NCBI RefSeq assembly: GCF_018263855.1
Contig: NZ_CP073318.1
Coordinates: 7,688,001 to 7,752,000 of the forward strand
Direction: 5' to 3'
Length of the DNA stretch: 64,000 nt
Origin: Kutzneria sp. CA-103260
GTDB lineage: Bacteria; Actinomycetota; Actinomycetes; Mycobacteriales; Pseudonocardiaceae
Position 1 is the first letter of the stretch; each line of letters starts with the position of its first letter. Shown here piece by piece: positions 26,158-35,532 of this stretch. Position numbers and translations under genes: made by a program. The notes under the pieces were generated by a model. The model saw only the letters and a program-made list of their open reading frames with translations. It ran no database searches and had not been told where the DNA came from.

Positions 26158-26169
26158 TCAGGCGCTGTG

Positions 26170-29100
26170 TCACGCCCTGGGCACCGTGCTGAGCAGCAGC
26201 TTGAGCCCCTCGGCGTCGAGTAGGTCGGCCGGGCGCAGCGTGTGGTCGTGCCGGATGTAGTGGAAGGCCGCGCGGACCTTCGTCACCGGCACGTTCTTCA
26301 GAGCCGCCCAGGCCAGGCGGTAGGCGGCCAGCTGCACCGAGAGCGACGGGAGCTTGTCCTCGTCCGGGACCGCGCCGGTCTTCCAGTCGACCACCGTCCA
26401 GCCGCCGTCGGGGTCCGCGTAGACCGCGTCCATGCGGCCGCGCACCGCGACCCCGTCCACCTCGGTCTCGAACGCCACCTCGACGTCGGCCGGGACCCGG
26501 TCCGCCCACTGACTGGCCAGGAAGGCGGCCCGCAGCCGGGCCAGATCCGCGTCCGTCTCCTGCCCCGCCGTGTCGTCCGCCGCCCCCGGCAGCTCGTCGA
26601 TGTCGAACAGGCGGTTCGACTTGAACCGCTGCTCCAGCCAGGCGTGAAACGCCGTGCCCCGCCGGGCCAGCGGATTCGGCGGGAACGGCAACGGCCGCCG
26701 CAGCCTGCGGGCCAGCGCGTCCGGGTCGTCGGCCAGCTCCACCAGCTGGCTCACCGTCAGCTGATCCGGCAGCGCCACCAGCTCCCGCCGACTCCGCGCC
26801 GCTTCCCGCTCCGCGAGCAGCACATCGACATCGGCCGCCCAGCCTTCGGGATCCTCGTCGGCCTCTTCAACCCCATCTTCTGACTCAGGAGGAGCTTCGG
26901 ACAGGCCGGCCAGTGCCGCGAGCACCATCGTCGCCCCGTCGGCGACCGCCTCCCGCCGGGCAGCCAGGGGGTCGACGGGCCAGCGGGCGGTGCGGACGTC
27001 GGCGATCAAGGGGTTGGCCTCGTCCTCGGCCGGTGCGGGGGCCCACTCGTCGACCATGCCGGGCGGCCGGTCGCCCTCGCTGAGCACGGCGTGCACCTCG
27101 TCCAGGAATTCCGAAGGGCCACGGGGCTTCTCGCCGGTCTCGCCCCACCAGTGGCCGGACACGAGCAGCACTCGCTCCGACCGGGTCAGGGCCACGTAAC
27201 ACAGCCGCCGCTCCTCGACGAGGCGTCGCTCCTCGAACTCCTCGTTGTGGATGGCGATCGCCTCCTCGATCTCCTTGCGGTTCTCCGCGCCGGCGAGGTT
27301 GAGCCTGGGCAGGTCCTGGCTGTCGCCACGGAGGTCGGCGGGCAGCTCGGTGATGTTCTTCAGCCATGACGACGACTTGCGGGGCCCGGGGAAGACATTG
27401 CGGACCACGTGCGGCACCACGACGATCTCCCACTCCAGGCCCTTGGCGGCGTGCATGGTGAGGATCTGCACCCGGTCCTCGGCCACCTCGACCTCGCCGG
27501 GCTCCAGGCCGTCCTCGGCGTTCTCGGCGGTGCGCAGGTAGTCGAGCAGCGACGGGAGCGTGGCCGACGGGCTGGCCGAGGCGTAGTCGGCTACGACGTC
27601 GGCGAAGGCGTCAAGGTGAGCGCGGCCGACGCGGCCAGGACGGGCGGTGGCCTCGATGTCGAGCAGCAGGGTGCGCTCCACGTCGGCGACGAGGTCGGGC
27701 AGCGGCTGGTCCTGCCGGCGGCGCAGCATGGCCAGCTCGTGGCCCAGCCGCCGGATCCGCTTGTAACCGGCGTCCGAGTAGTTCTCGGGTTCGCCCGGAT
27801 CGTCGATGGCGTCGACCAGTCCGGCCTGCTCGGCGTGCTCGCCGGGCAGCGCGTCGGTGATCGCCGCCAACGGGTCGTCACCACTGCTGGGACGCTGCCG
27901 GCCGGCCAGCTGGCCGGCCCGTTCCCACAGCGCGGCGATGTCCGCGGCGCCGAGCCGCCACCGCGAGCCGGTGAGCAGCCGGGCGGCGGCAGTGCCGGCC
28001 AGGGGTTCGATGAGCACCCGAAGCGCGCTGGCCAGGTCGCGCACCTCCGGCTCGTCGAGCAGCCCACCGAGGCCGACGACCTCGACCGGCAGTCCCCGTT
28101 CACGCAGGGCGTGGGCGATGGCACCCATGTCGGCTCGGCGGCGCACCAGCACGGCGGCGGTCGGCGGCTTGCCGGTGGCGTCGTACTGGGCCTCCCAGCG
28201 GCCGGCGAGTTCGTCGGCGAGCCAGGTGACCTCGGTGCGCACGTCGGGCAGCAGCGCGCAGTGCACGTCGCCGGGTGTCGCGCCGGGCTTGGCCCGCAGC
28301 TCGTCGACGTCGAGGCCGGCGGCGCGCAGCGGCCCGGACAGGGCGTTGGCCACGGCCAACACCTCGGGCGGGTTGCGGAAGCTGGTGAGCAGGCCGTACT
28401 TCGGGGCGGGGCGCTTGTCTCCGAGCGGGAAGTCGGTGGTGAACCGGGGCAGGTTGGCCGCGCTGGCCCCGCGCCAGCCGTAGATCGCTTGTGCGGGATC
28501 GCCAACGGCGGTCACGGGCATCGGCTCGCCCTGGCCGAACAGCGAGCGCAGCAGCACCCGCTGGGCGTGGCCGGTGTCCTGGTACTCGTCGAGCAGCACG
28601 GCCCCGTAGCGGGCCCGCTCGCCGGCCGCGACCTCCGGGAAGCCGCTGGCCAGCTGGGCGGCCAGCGCCATCTGGTCGGCGAAGTCGAGCGCCGCCTCCT
28701 TGCGTTTGCGCAGCTGGTAGGCGTCGAGCAGGGGCAGCATGGCCACCCGGAACCGCTGCGCGGCGATGATCTCCCGCAGCGCGGTGGACAGCTCGGCCCG
28801 CTGGCGCGGCCCCTTGGGCGCGGATTCGATGGTTCGCTGGAGCCACTCCGCGTGCCGACGGAGCTTGTCCGGGTCGACGAGGTGCTCGGCGAGCTCGCCG
28901 GCCAGCGCCAGCAGGTAGCCGGTGATGGTGGCCGGCACCTTGTCGGTGTCCAGGTCCTCGGTCCACGTCGCCACCACCCGGTGCGCCAGCTGCCACGACG
29001 CGGTGCCGGTGAGCAGCCGGGCGCCGGGCTCGACCGGCAGGCGCAACCCGTGCTCGCCGACCAGGCGGCCGGCGTAGGCGTGATAGGTGAGCACGGTCGG

Positions 29101-29436
29101 CTCGGTGGCCAGCACCAGGGCCCGCCGGTCGCCGCCGGGGTCGAGCCGGTCCAGCAGCTCGGAGCCGGCCAGCCGCCGCAGCCGGGCCCGGACGCGCTCG
29201 CCGAGCTGGCGGGCGGCCTTGCGGGTGAAGGTCAGGCCGAGCACCCGGTCCGGCGTGACCAGGCCGTTGGCCACCAGCCAGACCACGCGGGCGGCCATCG
29301 TCTCGGTCTTGCCCGCGCCCGCGCCGGCGACCACCAGCGCCGGCTGCGCCGGGGCCGCGACCACCGCGGCCTGCTCGTCCGTGGGCGGTGGCAGGCCGAG
29401 CGCGGCCGCCACCTCCTGCGGGCTGACCAGTTGCAC
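26170..29436 (-). CDS. adnB: AdnB-like helicase-nuclease subunit
   Basis: A 1088-residue UvrD-type motor fused to a RecB-type nuclease, the size of mycobacterial AdnB (Rv3201c). Motifs: Q region PPTDEQAAVV, Walker A GAGAGKTET (residues 37-45), GLTFTRKAA, Walker B VLLDEYQDT, motif III GDPAQAIYGWRG, motif V TMHAAKGLEWEIV, motif VI EERRLCYVALTRSE. The C-terminal PD-(D/E)XK nuclease has RGRMDAVY, VVDWKTG and QLAAY. AdnAB resects double-strand breaks in mycobacteria. The ATG at 29436 starts at QLVSPQEVA. The gene is divergent from a beta-propeller gene and is separated from adnA by about 2.6 kb, unlike the adjacent arrangement in mycobacteria. Confidence 0.93.
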   Translation of the reverse strand: MQLVSPQEVAAALGLPPPTDEQAAVVAAPAQPALVVAGAGAGKTETMAARVVWLVANGLVTPDRVLGLTFTRKAARQLGERVRARLRRLAGSELLDRLDPGGDRRALVLATEPTVLTYHAYAGRLVGEHGLRLPVEPGARLLTGTASWQLAHRVVATWTEDLDTDKVPATITGYLLALAGELAEHLVDPDKLRRHAEWLQRTIESAPKGPRQRAELSTALREIIAAQRFRVAMLPLLDAYQLRKRKEAALDFADQMALAAQLASGFPEVAAGERARYGAVLLDEYQDTGHAQRVLLRSLFGQGEPMPVTAVGDPAQAIYGWRGASAANLPRFTTDFPLGDKRPAPKYGLLTSFRNPPEVLAVANALSGPLRAAGLDVDELRAKPGATPGDVHCALLPDVRTEVTWLADELAGRWEAQYDATGKPPTAAVLVRRRADMGAIAHALRERGLPVEVVGLGGLLDEPEVRDLASALRVLIEPLAGTAAARLLTGSRWRLGAADIAALWERAGQLAGRQRPSSGDDPLAAITDALPGEHAEQAGLVDAIDDPGEPENYSDAGYKRIRRLGHELAMLRRRQDQPLPDLVADVERTLLLDIEATARPGRVGRAHLDAFADVVADYASASPSATLPSLLDYLRTAENAEDGLEPGEVEVAEDRVQILTMHAAKGLEWEIVVVPHVVRNVFPGPRKSSSWLKNITELPADLRGDSQDLPRLNLAGAENRKEIEEAIAIHNEEFEERRLVEERRLCYVALTRSERVLLVSGHWWGETGEKPRGPSEFLDEVHAVLSEGDRPPGMVDEWAPAPAEDEANPLIADVRTARWPVDPLAARREAVADGATMVLAALAGLSEAPPESEDGVEEADEDPEGWAADVDVLLAEREAARSRRELVALPDQLTVSQLVELADDPDALARRLRRPLPFPPNPLARRGTAFHAWLEQRFKSNRLFDIDELPGAADDTAGQETDADLARLRAAFLASQWADRVPADVEVAFETEVDGVAVRGRMDAVYADPDGGWTVVDWKTGAVPDEDKLPSLSVQLAAYRLAWAALKNVPVTKVRAAFHYIRHDHTLRPADLLDAEGLKLLLSTVPRA

Positions 29437-29588
29437 GTGACCACGCTAGGTCGTCGCACCTCAGGGACCGAAACGGACCCGCCGTCGGCCGATCGGGGCA
29501 GCCGTTGTCGGCGATCGACAATGAATAAGTTTCACATTGGTCCGGACGCGTCTATCTGGGTCACACCGATTTCACCCAGACTAGGCCG

Positions 29589-30794
29589 ATGCCGACCGTG
29601 CGCATCCCCCTGGCCGTCGCGGTGGTCGCCGCGACGCTCGCCGCCGTGGCAACGACGCCCGCCGCTACCGCCAGCCCTGCCGCGCCGAACGTCACCGCGC
29701 TCAAGAACGTGCTGCTCGTGGGCAACAGCCAAACGGGTTCGGTGAGTTTCATCGACGAGAACGGCTTTGCCAACCTTGGCAGCTTCAACGTCATCCCCGA
29801 CCTCCAGCAGCGCATCAACGAGATGGACCCGATCCAGCGGATCGGCTACGAGACCGTCAAGGGCATCGAGGGCGGCGACCGGTTCGTCGACGACGCGGCC
29901 CTGACCCCCGACGGCCGCCGGCTCATCGTCTCCCGCGGCAACCTCGACGACGTCGCCGCCTTCGACCTGGCCACCAAGCAGGAGCTGTGGCACACCCGGC
30001 TGGACGGCTTCCACGCCGACCACGCCGCGCTGTCCCCGGACGGCACCCGGTTCGTGGTCTCGGCCACGACGGCCAACAAGGCCCAGTTCATCGACACCAC
30101 GACCGGCGCGATCGTCGGCTCGGCCCCGACCGGCAACTACCCGCACCAGAACGACTACACGGCCGACGGCAAGTACGTCTACAACTCCAGCATCGGCAAC
30201 ATCTCGCTGCCGCAGTCGCTGGAGTGGGCCAAGGGCGCGTTCCAGCTGACCAAGATCGACACGTCCACCCTGCAGGTGGTCAAGACCTGGACGTTCCCGC
30301 ACGGCATCCGGCCCAACCTGATCGCCCCGGACGGCAACACGTTCTACGCGGAGCTGTCCTACCTCAACGGCTTCGTCAAGTACGACCTGAACGCCGGCAA
30401 GATCGTGGCCACGGTGAACCAGCCGTTCAGCGACCACGCCAAGACGCTCAAGCCGGACGACTACCCGAAGAACTCGGCCCACCACGGCCTGGCTCTGTCC
30501 GGCGACGGCTCGACGCTGTGCGACGTCGGCACCATCGACGACTACGTGGCGCTGGTGTCCACCGACGGCCTGGTGGACCGGGCGTTCGTCAACTACCCGA
30601 CCAACAGCCTGCCCTACTGGGGCCAGACCAGCACCGACGGCAACTACTGCTACGTGTCGCTGAGCCAGGCCAACGCGGTGTCGGTCGTCGACTACCGCAC
30701 CGGGACCGAGGTGGCGCGGGTGCCGGTCGGCACCTTCCCGCAGCGCGAACGCGTGGCCAAGGTCGACCCGGCCGTGCTCGGATCGCTGTCCTGA
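29589..30794 (+). CDS. Secreted YVTN-type beta-propeller protein
   Basis: A 401-residue exported protein. The signal peptide ends near TPAATASPAAP. The mature part consists of repeated beta-propeller blades with motifs such as LSPDGTRFVVSATT, DTTTGAIVGSAPTG, ADGKYVYNSSI, LSGDGSTLCDVG and VVDYRTGTEVARVPVG, like YVTN/lactonase-type surface propellers. No catalytic residues can be named. It lies between adnA and adnB, is divergent from adnB, and is followed immediately by a PucR-type regulator gene, with which it is probably co-transcribed. Confidence 0.82.
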   Translation: MPTVRIPLAVAVVAATLAAVATTPAATASPAAPNVTALKNVLLVGNSQTGSVSFIDENGFANLGSFNVIPDLQQRINEMDPIQRIGYETVKGIEGGDRFVDDAALTPDGRRLIVSRGNLDDVAAFDLATKQELWHTRLDGFHADHAALSPDGTRFVVSATTANKAQFIDTTTGAIVGSAPTGNYPHQNDYTADGKYVYNSSIGNISLPQSLEWAKGAFQLTKIDTSTLQVVKTWTFPHGIRPNLIAPDGNTFYAELSYLNGFVKYDLNAGKIVATVNQPFSDHAKTLKPDDYPKNSAHHGLALSGDGSTLCDVGTIDDYVALVSTDGLVDRAFVNYPTNSLPYWGQTSTDGNYCYVSLSQANAVSVVDYRTGTEVARVPVGTFPQRERVAKVDPAVLGSLS

Positions 30795-30807
30795 GGTGAC
30801 CACGACG

Positions 30808-32001
30808 ATGACCGAGGAGACGGCGGGGCGCGCCACGCTGCGCCGCATCATGGAGCAGATGCGGGCCGACCCGGACGTGCTCGACGGCGTCGTGACCGAG
30901 GTGCGGGCGCAGTCACCGCAGGTGGCTGCGCTGCCCGTGGGCGAGGTGCGGCGGCACATCGCCGCCCTGCTGGGCGTCGCGTCGGCGGCCTTCATCGACT
31001 CCACCGGACTGGGTGTGGAGGTCGCCGACCGGCTCGCCACCGACCGGGCGCTGCAGGGTGTCCCGCTGTCCGCGCTGCTCGCCGGCTTCCAGACCGGGCG
31101 CGCGCACGTGCTGCGCGAGCTCGGCTGCCGGCTGCGCCAGCACGAGATGCTCGCCGACGACTTCGTGTCGGCGCTGCTCGAACTGGATGGCTACGCCAAC
31201 CGGCTGCAGAACCGGCTGGTCGAGGCCTACCGGGAAGCCGAGCTGCGGCTGGCCCGCACCGCTCAGGCCGCCCGCGTGCAGGCGCTGCGCGAGCTGCTCA
31301 AGGGCGGTCCGGCGACCGGCGTGGTCAACACCGGCCTGGCCGACGACCGGCACTACCACGTGGTGCTGGCCGACGTGAGCGACCCGCGCCAGGCCCGCCG
31401 CGCCGAGGCGGCGCTGGCCGAGACCTTCTGCGTCACCGTGGACGGCTTGGTGTGCGGCGTCGCCGTGCAGCTGCCCGACCTCGCGGCGGTGGCCGACGTC
31501 CTCATCGTCGTGACGCCGCCCGTGCTGCCCAGGGATCTCGCCCCCGCCTACCAGGCCTGCCGGGCCGCGCTCCAGACCGGACGCTGCCGTGGCCTGGTCG
31601 GGCCGCTGCGCCTGACCGAGCTGGCCGTCGACCTGGTCACCGACGGCTTCCCCGCACTGGGCCGCATGCTCTCCGACGACCTGCTGGCCGGCCTCGCCGG
31701 CACCGACGACTTCCACCGGCTGCTGGCGTCGACGGCGTTGACCTACCTCGACCACGGCGGTCGGGTCGACGCCACCGCGCTGGCACTGCACGTGCACCCC
31801 AACACGGTGAAGCACCGCCTGCGCCGGCTCGGCGAGCTGACCGGTTTCTCCCCGCCGGAGGGCTCGCTGGCCGAGGCGCTGCGCTGGCGCTGGGCCGTGG
31901 ACACCTGGCTCCGCACGACCGGGGCCTGGTCGTCCGCCGAGGCGGCATCCTCGCCGCAGTCCTCACGCCATCGCATCAACTCCTCTCACTCCGCGACCTG
32001 A
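30808..32001 (+). CDS. PucR-type transcriptional regulator
   Basis: A 397-residue cytoplasmic regulator. The N-terminal part is helical (RsbRD-like, with RRHIAALLGVASAAF and LLAGFQTGRAHVLREL); a central variable domain follows. The C-terminal PucR helix-turn-helix is seen in LASTALTYLDHGGRVDATA, LALHVHPNTVKHRLRRLGEL, about residues 305-355. The ATG at 30808 has GAGGTG at 8-base spacing and is preferred over a GTG at 30796. The gene begins 13 bases after the propeller stop, so the pair is likely an operon and the propeller gene a possible target. Its stop is 55 bases from the convergent adnA stop. Confidence 0.85.
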   Translation: MTEETAGRATLRRIMEQMRADPDVLDGVVTEVRAQSPQVAALPVGEVRRHIAALLGVASAAFIDSTGLGVEVADRLATDRALQGVPLSALLAGFQTGRAHVLRELGCRLRQHEMLADDFVSALLELDGYANRLQNRLVEAYREAELRLARTAQAARVQALRELLKGGPATGVVNTGLADDRHYHVVLADVSDPRQARRAEAALAETFCVTVDGLVCGVAVQLPDLAAVADVLIVVTPPVLPRDLAPAYQACRAALQTGRCRGLVGPLRLTELAVDLVTDGFPALGRMLSDDLLAGLAGTDDFHRLLASTALTYLDHGGRVDATALALHVHPNTVKHRLRRLGELTGFSPPEGSLAEALRWRWAVDTWLRTTGAWSSAEAASSPQSSRHRINSSHSAT

Positions 32002-32056
32002 CCGGCGGCCCGGATCCCTTCCCCCACCCGTCGGCGGGAGTGGTTCAGGGCCAAGG

Positions 32057-35000
32057 TCATTCGCCCACCTGCCGTCCGGACTCGTGCAGCGGACAAGAGG
32101 TCCGCGCCGGGCAACGGGGGCAGTCGGGGCTCTCGGTGGCGGTGTACTCGGGACCGACGCAGGAGGAGGCGGCGTCCTGGACGGTGGCCAGCCACACCTT
32201 GGACGAGTCCGGGTCCAGCGGCGCCTGAACCCGTTCCGCCGCACCGGTTTTCTTGTCCTCCTTGGAGACGTAGAGCAGCCGGGCGCCGCCGGGGTCCTCG
32301 CCGAGGCCGAGTTCCTCGAAAGCGCCGAGTTGGGTGGCGAGCTGGTAGACGGCCAGCTGGGGGTGCTCCTGGGCGTCGTCCTTGCTGACGGGCTGTTTGC
32401 CGGTCTTGATGTCGACGACGACGGGGCGGCCCTGGTCGTCGACTTCGAGGCGGTCGACGCGGCCGCGCACCCGCAGCCAGGGGCCGTCGGCCTGTTTGGG
32501 GACCTCGATGGACAGATCCCGCTCGACGGCGACCTGGGTGAGCTCGGCCCGGCTGCGTTCGAACCAGGCCATGAAGGTGTCGAGCATCTTCTGCACCCGG
32601 TTGCGCTCACGGCGGGAGAACCACGGAGCCCCGGCGTCGACGGCGGCCCACGCCTGGTCGAGCCGGACCTGGAGTTCGAGCCGGTCGACGCCGCTGGCGG
32701 CGGCCTGGGCCAGGGCGTGCACGAGGGTGCCGGTGATCGAGGCGAGCTGGGCCGGGTCCTCGCCGCCGTGCCGCTCGACCATCCAGCGCAGCGGGCACTT
32801 GGACAGCACCTCGATGGTGGACGGGGAAACGCTGACGGTCTCCTCGTCCGTCCACAACGGACTGTCGGTGGACACTTCCGGCAGCCCGTACCAGGAACCG
32901 GGATGGGCGCCGGGCACACCCGCGGCCGCGAGCCGGCCCAGCTGCTTGGCGGCGCGGCGACGGCTGGCCGGCTCGGCCTCGGCGTCGCAGCACACCCGGC
33001 GCAGCTCGCCGACCAGCTCGGACAGCACCAGCCCGCGCGGCGGCGTGAACACCGGACGGACCGCCGCCTCCGGATCGGCGGCGGTGCCCTCCAACTCGTC
33101 GAGGAACCGGGACGGCTGCTCGTCCTCCCCCCGCACGGCGCTGACCAGCAGCGTGCGCTTGGCCCGGCTGGCGGCGACGATCAGCAGCCGGCGCTCCTCG
33201 GCCAGCAGCGGCGCGGTCGCCGACACCACATCGCCGGGGTCGACGCCGTTGAGCAGGTCCCGCATCCGTTCCACACCAAGCAAAGTGCCGCGGGTGCGCA
33301 GATCCGGCCAGCTGCCCTCCTGCACGCCGGGCACGGCCACGACTGTCCACTCGCGACCGGCCGCGGCGTGCGCGGTGATCACCGTGACGGCCTCGCCCAG
33401 CGGCGCGGTCGGGGCCAGTGAGTCACCGACGATCTGTTGCGCCGTAAGGTAATCCGCGAAGCCGGCGACGCTGGCGGCGGGCAGCCGGTCGACATAGCGG
33501 CCGGCCGCGTCGAACAGGCCGACGATCGCGTCCAGGTCGCGGTCGGCCTGCGCGCCGGTCGGGCCGCCGCGGGTGGCCTGTGTGGCCCAGCGCTGTTCGA
33601 GGCCGCTGTCCTTCCACAGCTGCCACAACACCAGCTCGACGCTGACACCGGCCTCGATGGCGTCCCGGGACGTCCTGATCAACGTGCCGATGCGGCGGAC
33701 CGGGGCGGCCTCGCTGTCTTCCAGGGCCACCAGCAGGTCGTTGTCGTTGATCACGTCGACCAGCAGCTCGCCGCTGGACCGGTCGCCGCCGGCGGCCAGC
33801 TCCAGCCGGCGCAGGCCGCGGCGCAATCGCCGCAGCGCCAACGTGTCCGCGCCGCCGAGCTGCGATTCGAGCAGGTACGCGGCTGTGTCCTGGTCCAGCA
33901 CGGACGCGTCGTCGGCGCACCGGAGCAGCACCAGGAACTGCCGCACCGCCGGGAGTTGGGCCAGCGGCAGCTCGTCCACCGGCACGGCCAGCGGCACGCC
34001 GGCGGCTAGCAGAGCCCGGCGCAGCACGGGAAGCGAGTGCGCGGTCGACCGCACCAGCACCGCCATCTCCGACCACGGCACCTCGTCCAGCAGGTGCGCG
34101 CGGCGGAGCTGGTCGCCGATCCAGGTCGCTTCCTGGGCCGCCGAGGCCAGCAGCCGGATCTGCACGCTGCCGCGTTCCTCGTCCTCCCGGGCGAGCAGTT
34201 CCCGCTGCGGGCCCGCGCCCGGCAGCCGGGCGTGCAGGCGGCTGATCGCCTTGCGGATCTCCGGCGCCATCCGGTGATCGACCTTCAGCACCTCGACCGG
34301 GCCGTCGGCGTGGGCGGTGAGCAGCGTCGGATCCGCGCCGCGGAAGGAGAAGATCGCCTGGTCCGGGTCGCCGGCCACGATGAACTCGTGGGCCGCCGCG
34401 CCCAGCGCCCTGATCAGCGCGAACTGCTGGTGGTCGAGGTGTTGGGCGTCGTCGACGAGCAGGTGCCGGACCCGGGCGCGCTCGTCGGCCAGCAGGTCCG
34501 GGTCGAGGTCGAACGCCAGCAGAGCGCTGGACACCAGCTCGGCGGCGTCGTAGGCCGGCGCGGCCGACTCCTGCGCCTCGCTGCCGGCCAGCAGCGTGAC
34601 CTCCTCGTACTGGCGCCAGAACCGGCCGGCCGCGACCCACTCCGGCACGCCCTGCTCACGGCCGAGTCGCACCAGGTCCTCGGGGCCCTGGCCGCGTTCG
34701 GCCGCGCGGAGGATGAGGTCCCGAAGCTCCCCGGCGAAGCCCGGGATGCCGAGCGCCGGCCGCAGGCCGTCCGGCCAGTACGCCGCGCCGTCGTCGATGT
34801 CACCGGCGAGCAGGTCGCGCACCATCGCGTCCTGGTCGGGACCGGCCAGCAGCCGTGGCGGCGGCAGTCCCTCCCTGATGGACACCAGGCGCAGCACCGC
34901 GAAGGCGTAGGAGTGGACGGTGCGGACCAGGGGCTCGCGGGCGGTGCGGGACGGGCCTTGGTCCTTGAGCAGCCGGGTGATCTGCGACCGCAGCGCCACC

Positions 35001-35239
35001 GCCGCCTTCCGGCTGGACGTCAGCACGAGAATGCTCTCCGGGTCCACGCCCGTGTTCAGGACGCGGTCGGCCGCGACGCCGGCCAGCAGCGTCGTCTTGC
35101 CCGTGCCGGGCCCGCCGATCAGGCGGAGCGGACCGCCCTCGTGGTCGATGACCCGACGGGCAGTCGCGTCCCACCGCGGCCGGGGCGGCGGTTGGGCCGG
35201 CCGGCGCACCAAGGCGAGTGGAGTGCTTCTGCGTGCCAC
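32057..35239 (-). CDS. adnA: AdnA-like helicase-nuclease subunit
   Basis: A protein of about 1060 residues with a UvrD-type motor and C-terminal nuclease, comparable to mycobacterial AdnA (Rv3202c). Walker A is GGPGTGKTT (42-50); the DExx box is degenerate (LVDDAQHLD); motif III is AGDPDQAIFSFRG; motif VI is EERRLLIVAASRAKRTL. The nuclease has RGRVDRLE, VVDIKTGK and QLAVYQ. Four C-terminal cysteines (SSCVG, CPRC, SCPLH) match a RecB/AddB-type Fe-S cluster. The GTG at 35239 gives a length near that of the family; the longer open frame runs through a non-coding palindrome and is rejected. With AdnB it should form the double-strand-break resection machine. Confidence 0.92.
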   Translation of the reverse strand: MARRSTPLALVRRPAQPPPRPRWDATARRVIDHEGGPLRLIGGPGTGKTTLLAGVAADRVLNTGVDPESILVLTSSRKAAVALRSQITRLLKDQGPSRTAREPLVRTVHSYAFAVLRLVSIREGLPPPRLLAGPDQDAMVRDLLAGDIDDGAAYWPDGLRPALGIPGFAGELRDLILRAAERGQGPEDLVRLGREQGVPEWVAAGRFWRQYEEVTLLAGSEAQESAAPAYDAAELVSSALLAFDLDPDLLADERARVRHLLVDDAQHLDHQQFALIRALGAAAHEFIVAGDPDQAIFSFRGADPTLLTAHADGPVEVLKVDHRMAPEIRKAISRLHARLPGAGPQRELLAREDEERGSVQIRLLASAAQEATWIGDQLRRAHLLDEVPWSEMAVLVRSTAHSLPVLRRALLAAGVPLAVPVDELPLAQLPAVRQFLVLLRCADDASVLDQDTAAYLLESQLGGADTLALRRLRRGLRRLELAAGGDRSSGELLVDVINDNDLLVALEDSEAAPVRRIGTLIRTSRDAIEAGVSVELVLWQLWKDSGLEQRWATQATRGGPTGAQADRDLDAIVGLFDAAGRYVDRLPAASVAGFADYLTAQQIVGDSLAPTAPLGEAVTVITAHAAAGREWTVVAVPGVQEGSWPDLRTRGTLLGVERMRDLLNGVDPGDVVSATAPLLAEERRLLIVAASRAKRTLLVSAVRGEDEQPSRFLDELEGTAADPEAAVRPVFTPPRGLVLSELVGELRRVCCDAEAEPASRRRAAKQLGRLAAAGVPGAHPGSWYGLPEVSTDSPLWTDEETVSVSPSTIEVLSKCPLRWMVERHGGEDPAQLASITGTLVHALAQAAASGVDRLELQVRLDQAWAAVDAGAPWFSRRERNRVQKMLDTFMAWFERSRAELTQVAVERDLSIEVPKQADGPWLRVRGRVDRLEVDDQGRPVVVDIKTGKQPVSKDDAQEHPQLAVYQLATQLGAFEELGLGEDPGGARLLYVSKEDKKTGAAERVQAPLDPDSSKVWLATVQDAASSCVGPEYTATESPDCPRCPARTSCPLHESGRQVGE

Positions 35240-35313
35240 CCCCCGATAGAACCACGCAACCCCGACAGTGTTGTCTCCGCCATGCGGGCTGGGTTGGCCG
35301 CCAACGCAGGAGT

Positions 35314-35439
35314 GCGAGGCCGCGCCGGTGCCTGGACTGTCGCCGGATTTCGATCGCCGCACCCGACGCAACCCACCACCTGCGCCGACGCGGCGATCGA
35401 AATCCGGCCAGGGAAGGCACCGGTCACGAGCGGCCTCGC
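35314..35439. repeat. Long composite inverted repeat between adnA and the VOC gene
   Basis: A perfect 18-bp inverted repeat (35343-35360 with 35390-35407) is flanked by further symmetric blocks: CCTGG/CCAGG, an 8-bp pair (35325-35332 with 35416-35423) and a 10-bp pair (35314-35323 with 35430-35439). A separate 7-bp hairpin lies at 35441-35457. It is in the upstream regions of two divergent genes, not at gene ends, so it is not simply a terminator. Confidence 0.85.
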
Positions 35440-35532
35440 CCCGCGCGTAACGCGCGGCATGTTGAGGTAAAGACTTGGTAATGACATAATCAAGGCAGGC
35501 CACTTCCTTCGACATCTTGAGGAGGCGACCCC

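Noticed and set aside
29522..29540. Similarity of the adnB/propeller promoter (aataagtttcacatt) to bases 1930-1945 (aatgaatttcacatc)
   Set aside because: Only short partial identity in AT-rich intergenic DNA; no dyad or spacing supports a shared operator.
35240..35515. N-terminal extension of adnA by 92 codons
   Set aside because: It passes through the composite palindrome and lacks codon bias; the GTG at 35239 gives the usual AdnA length.
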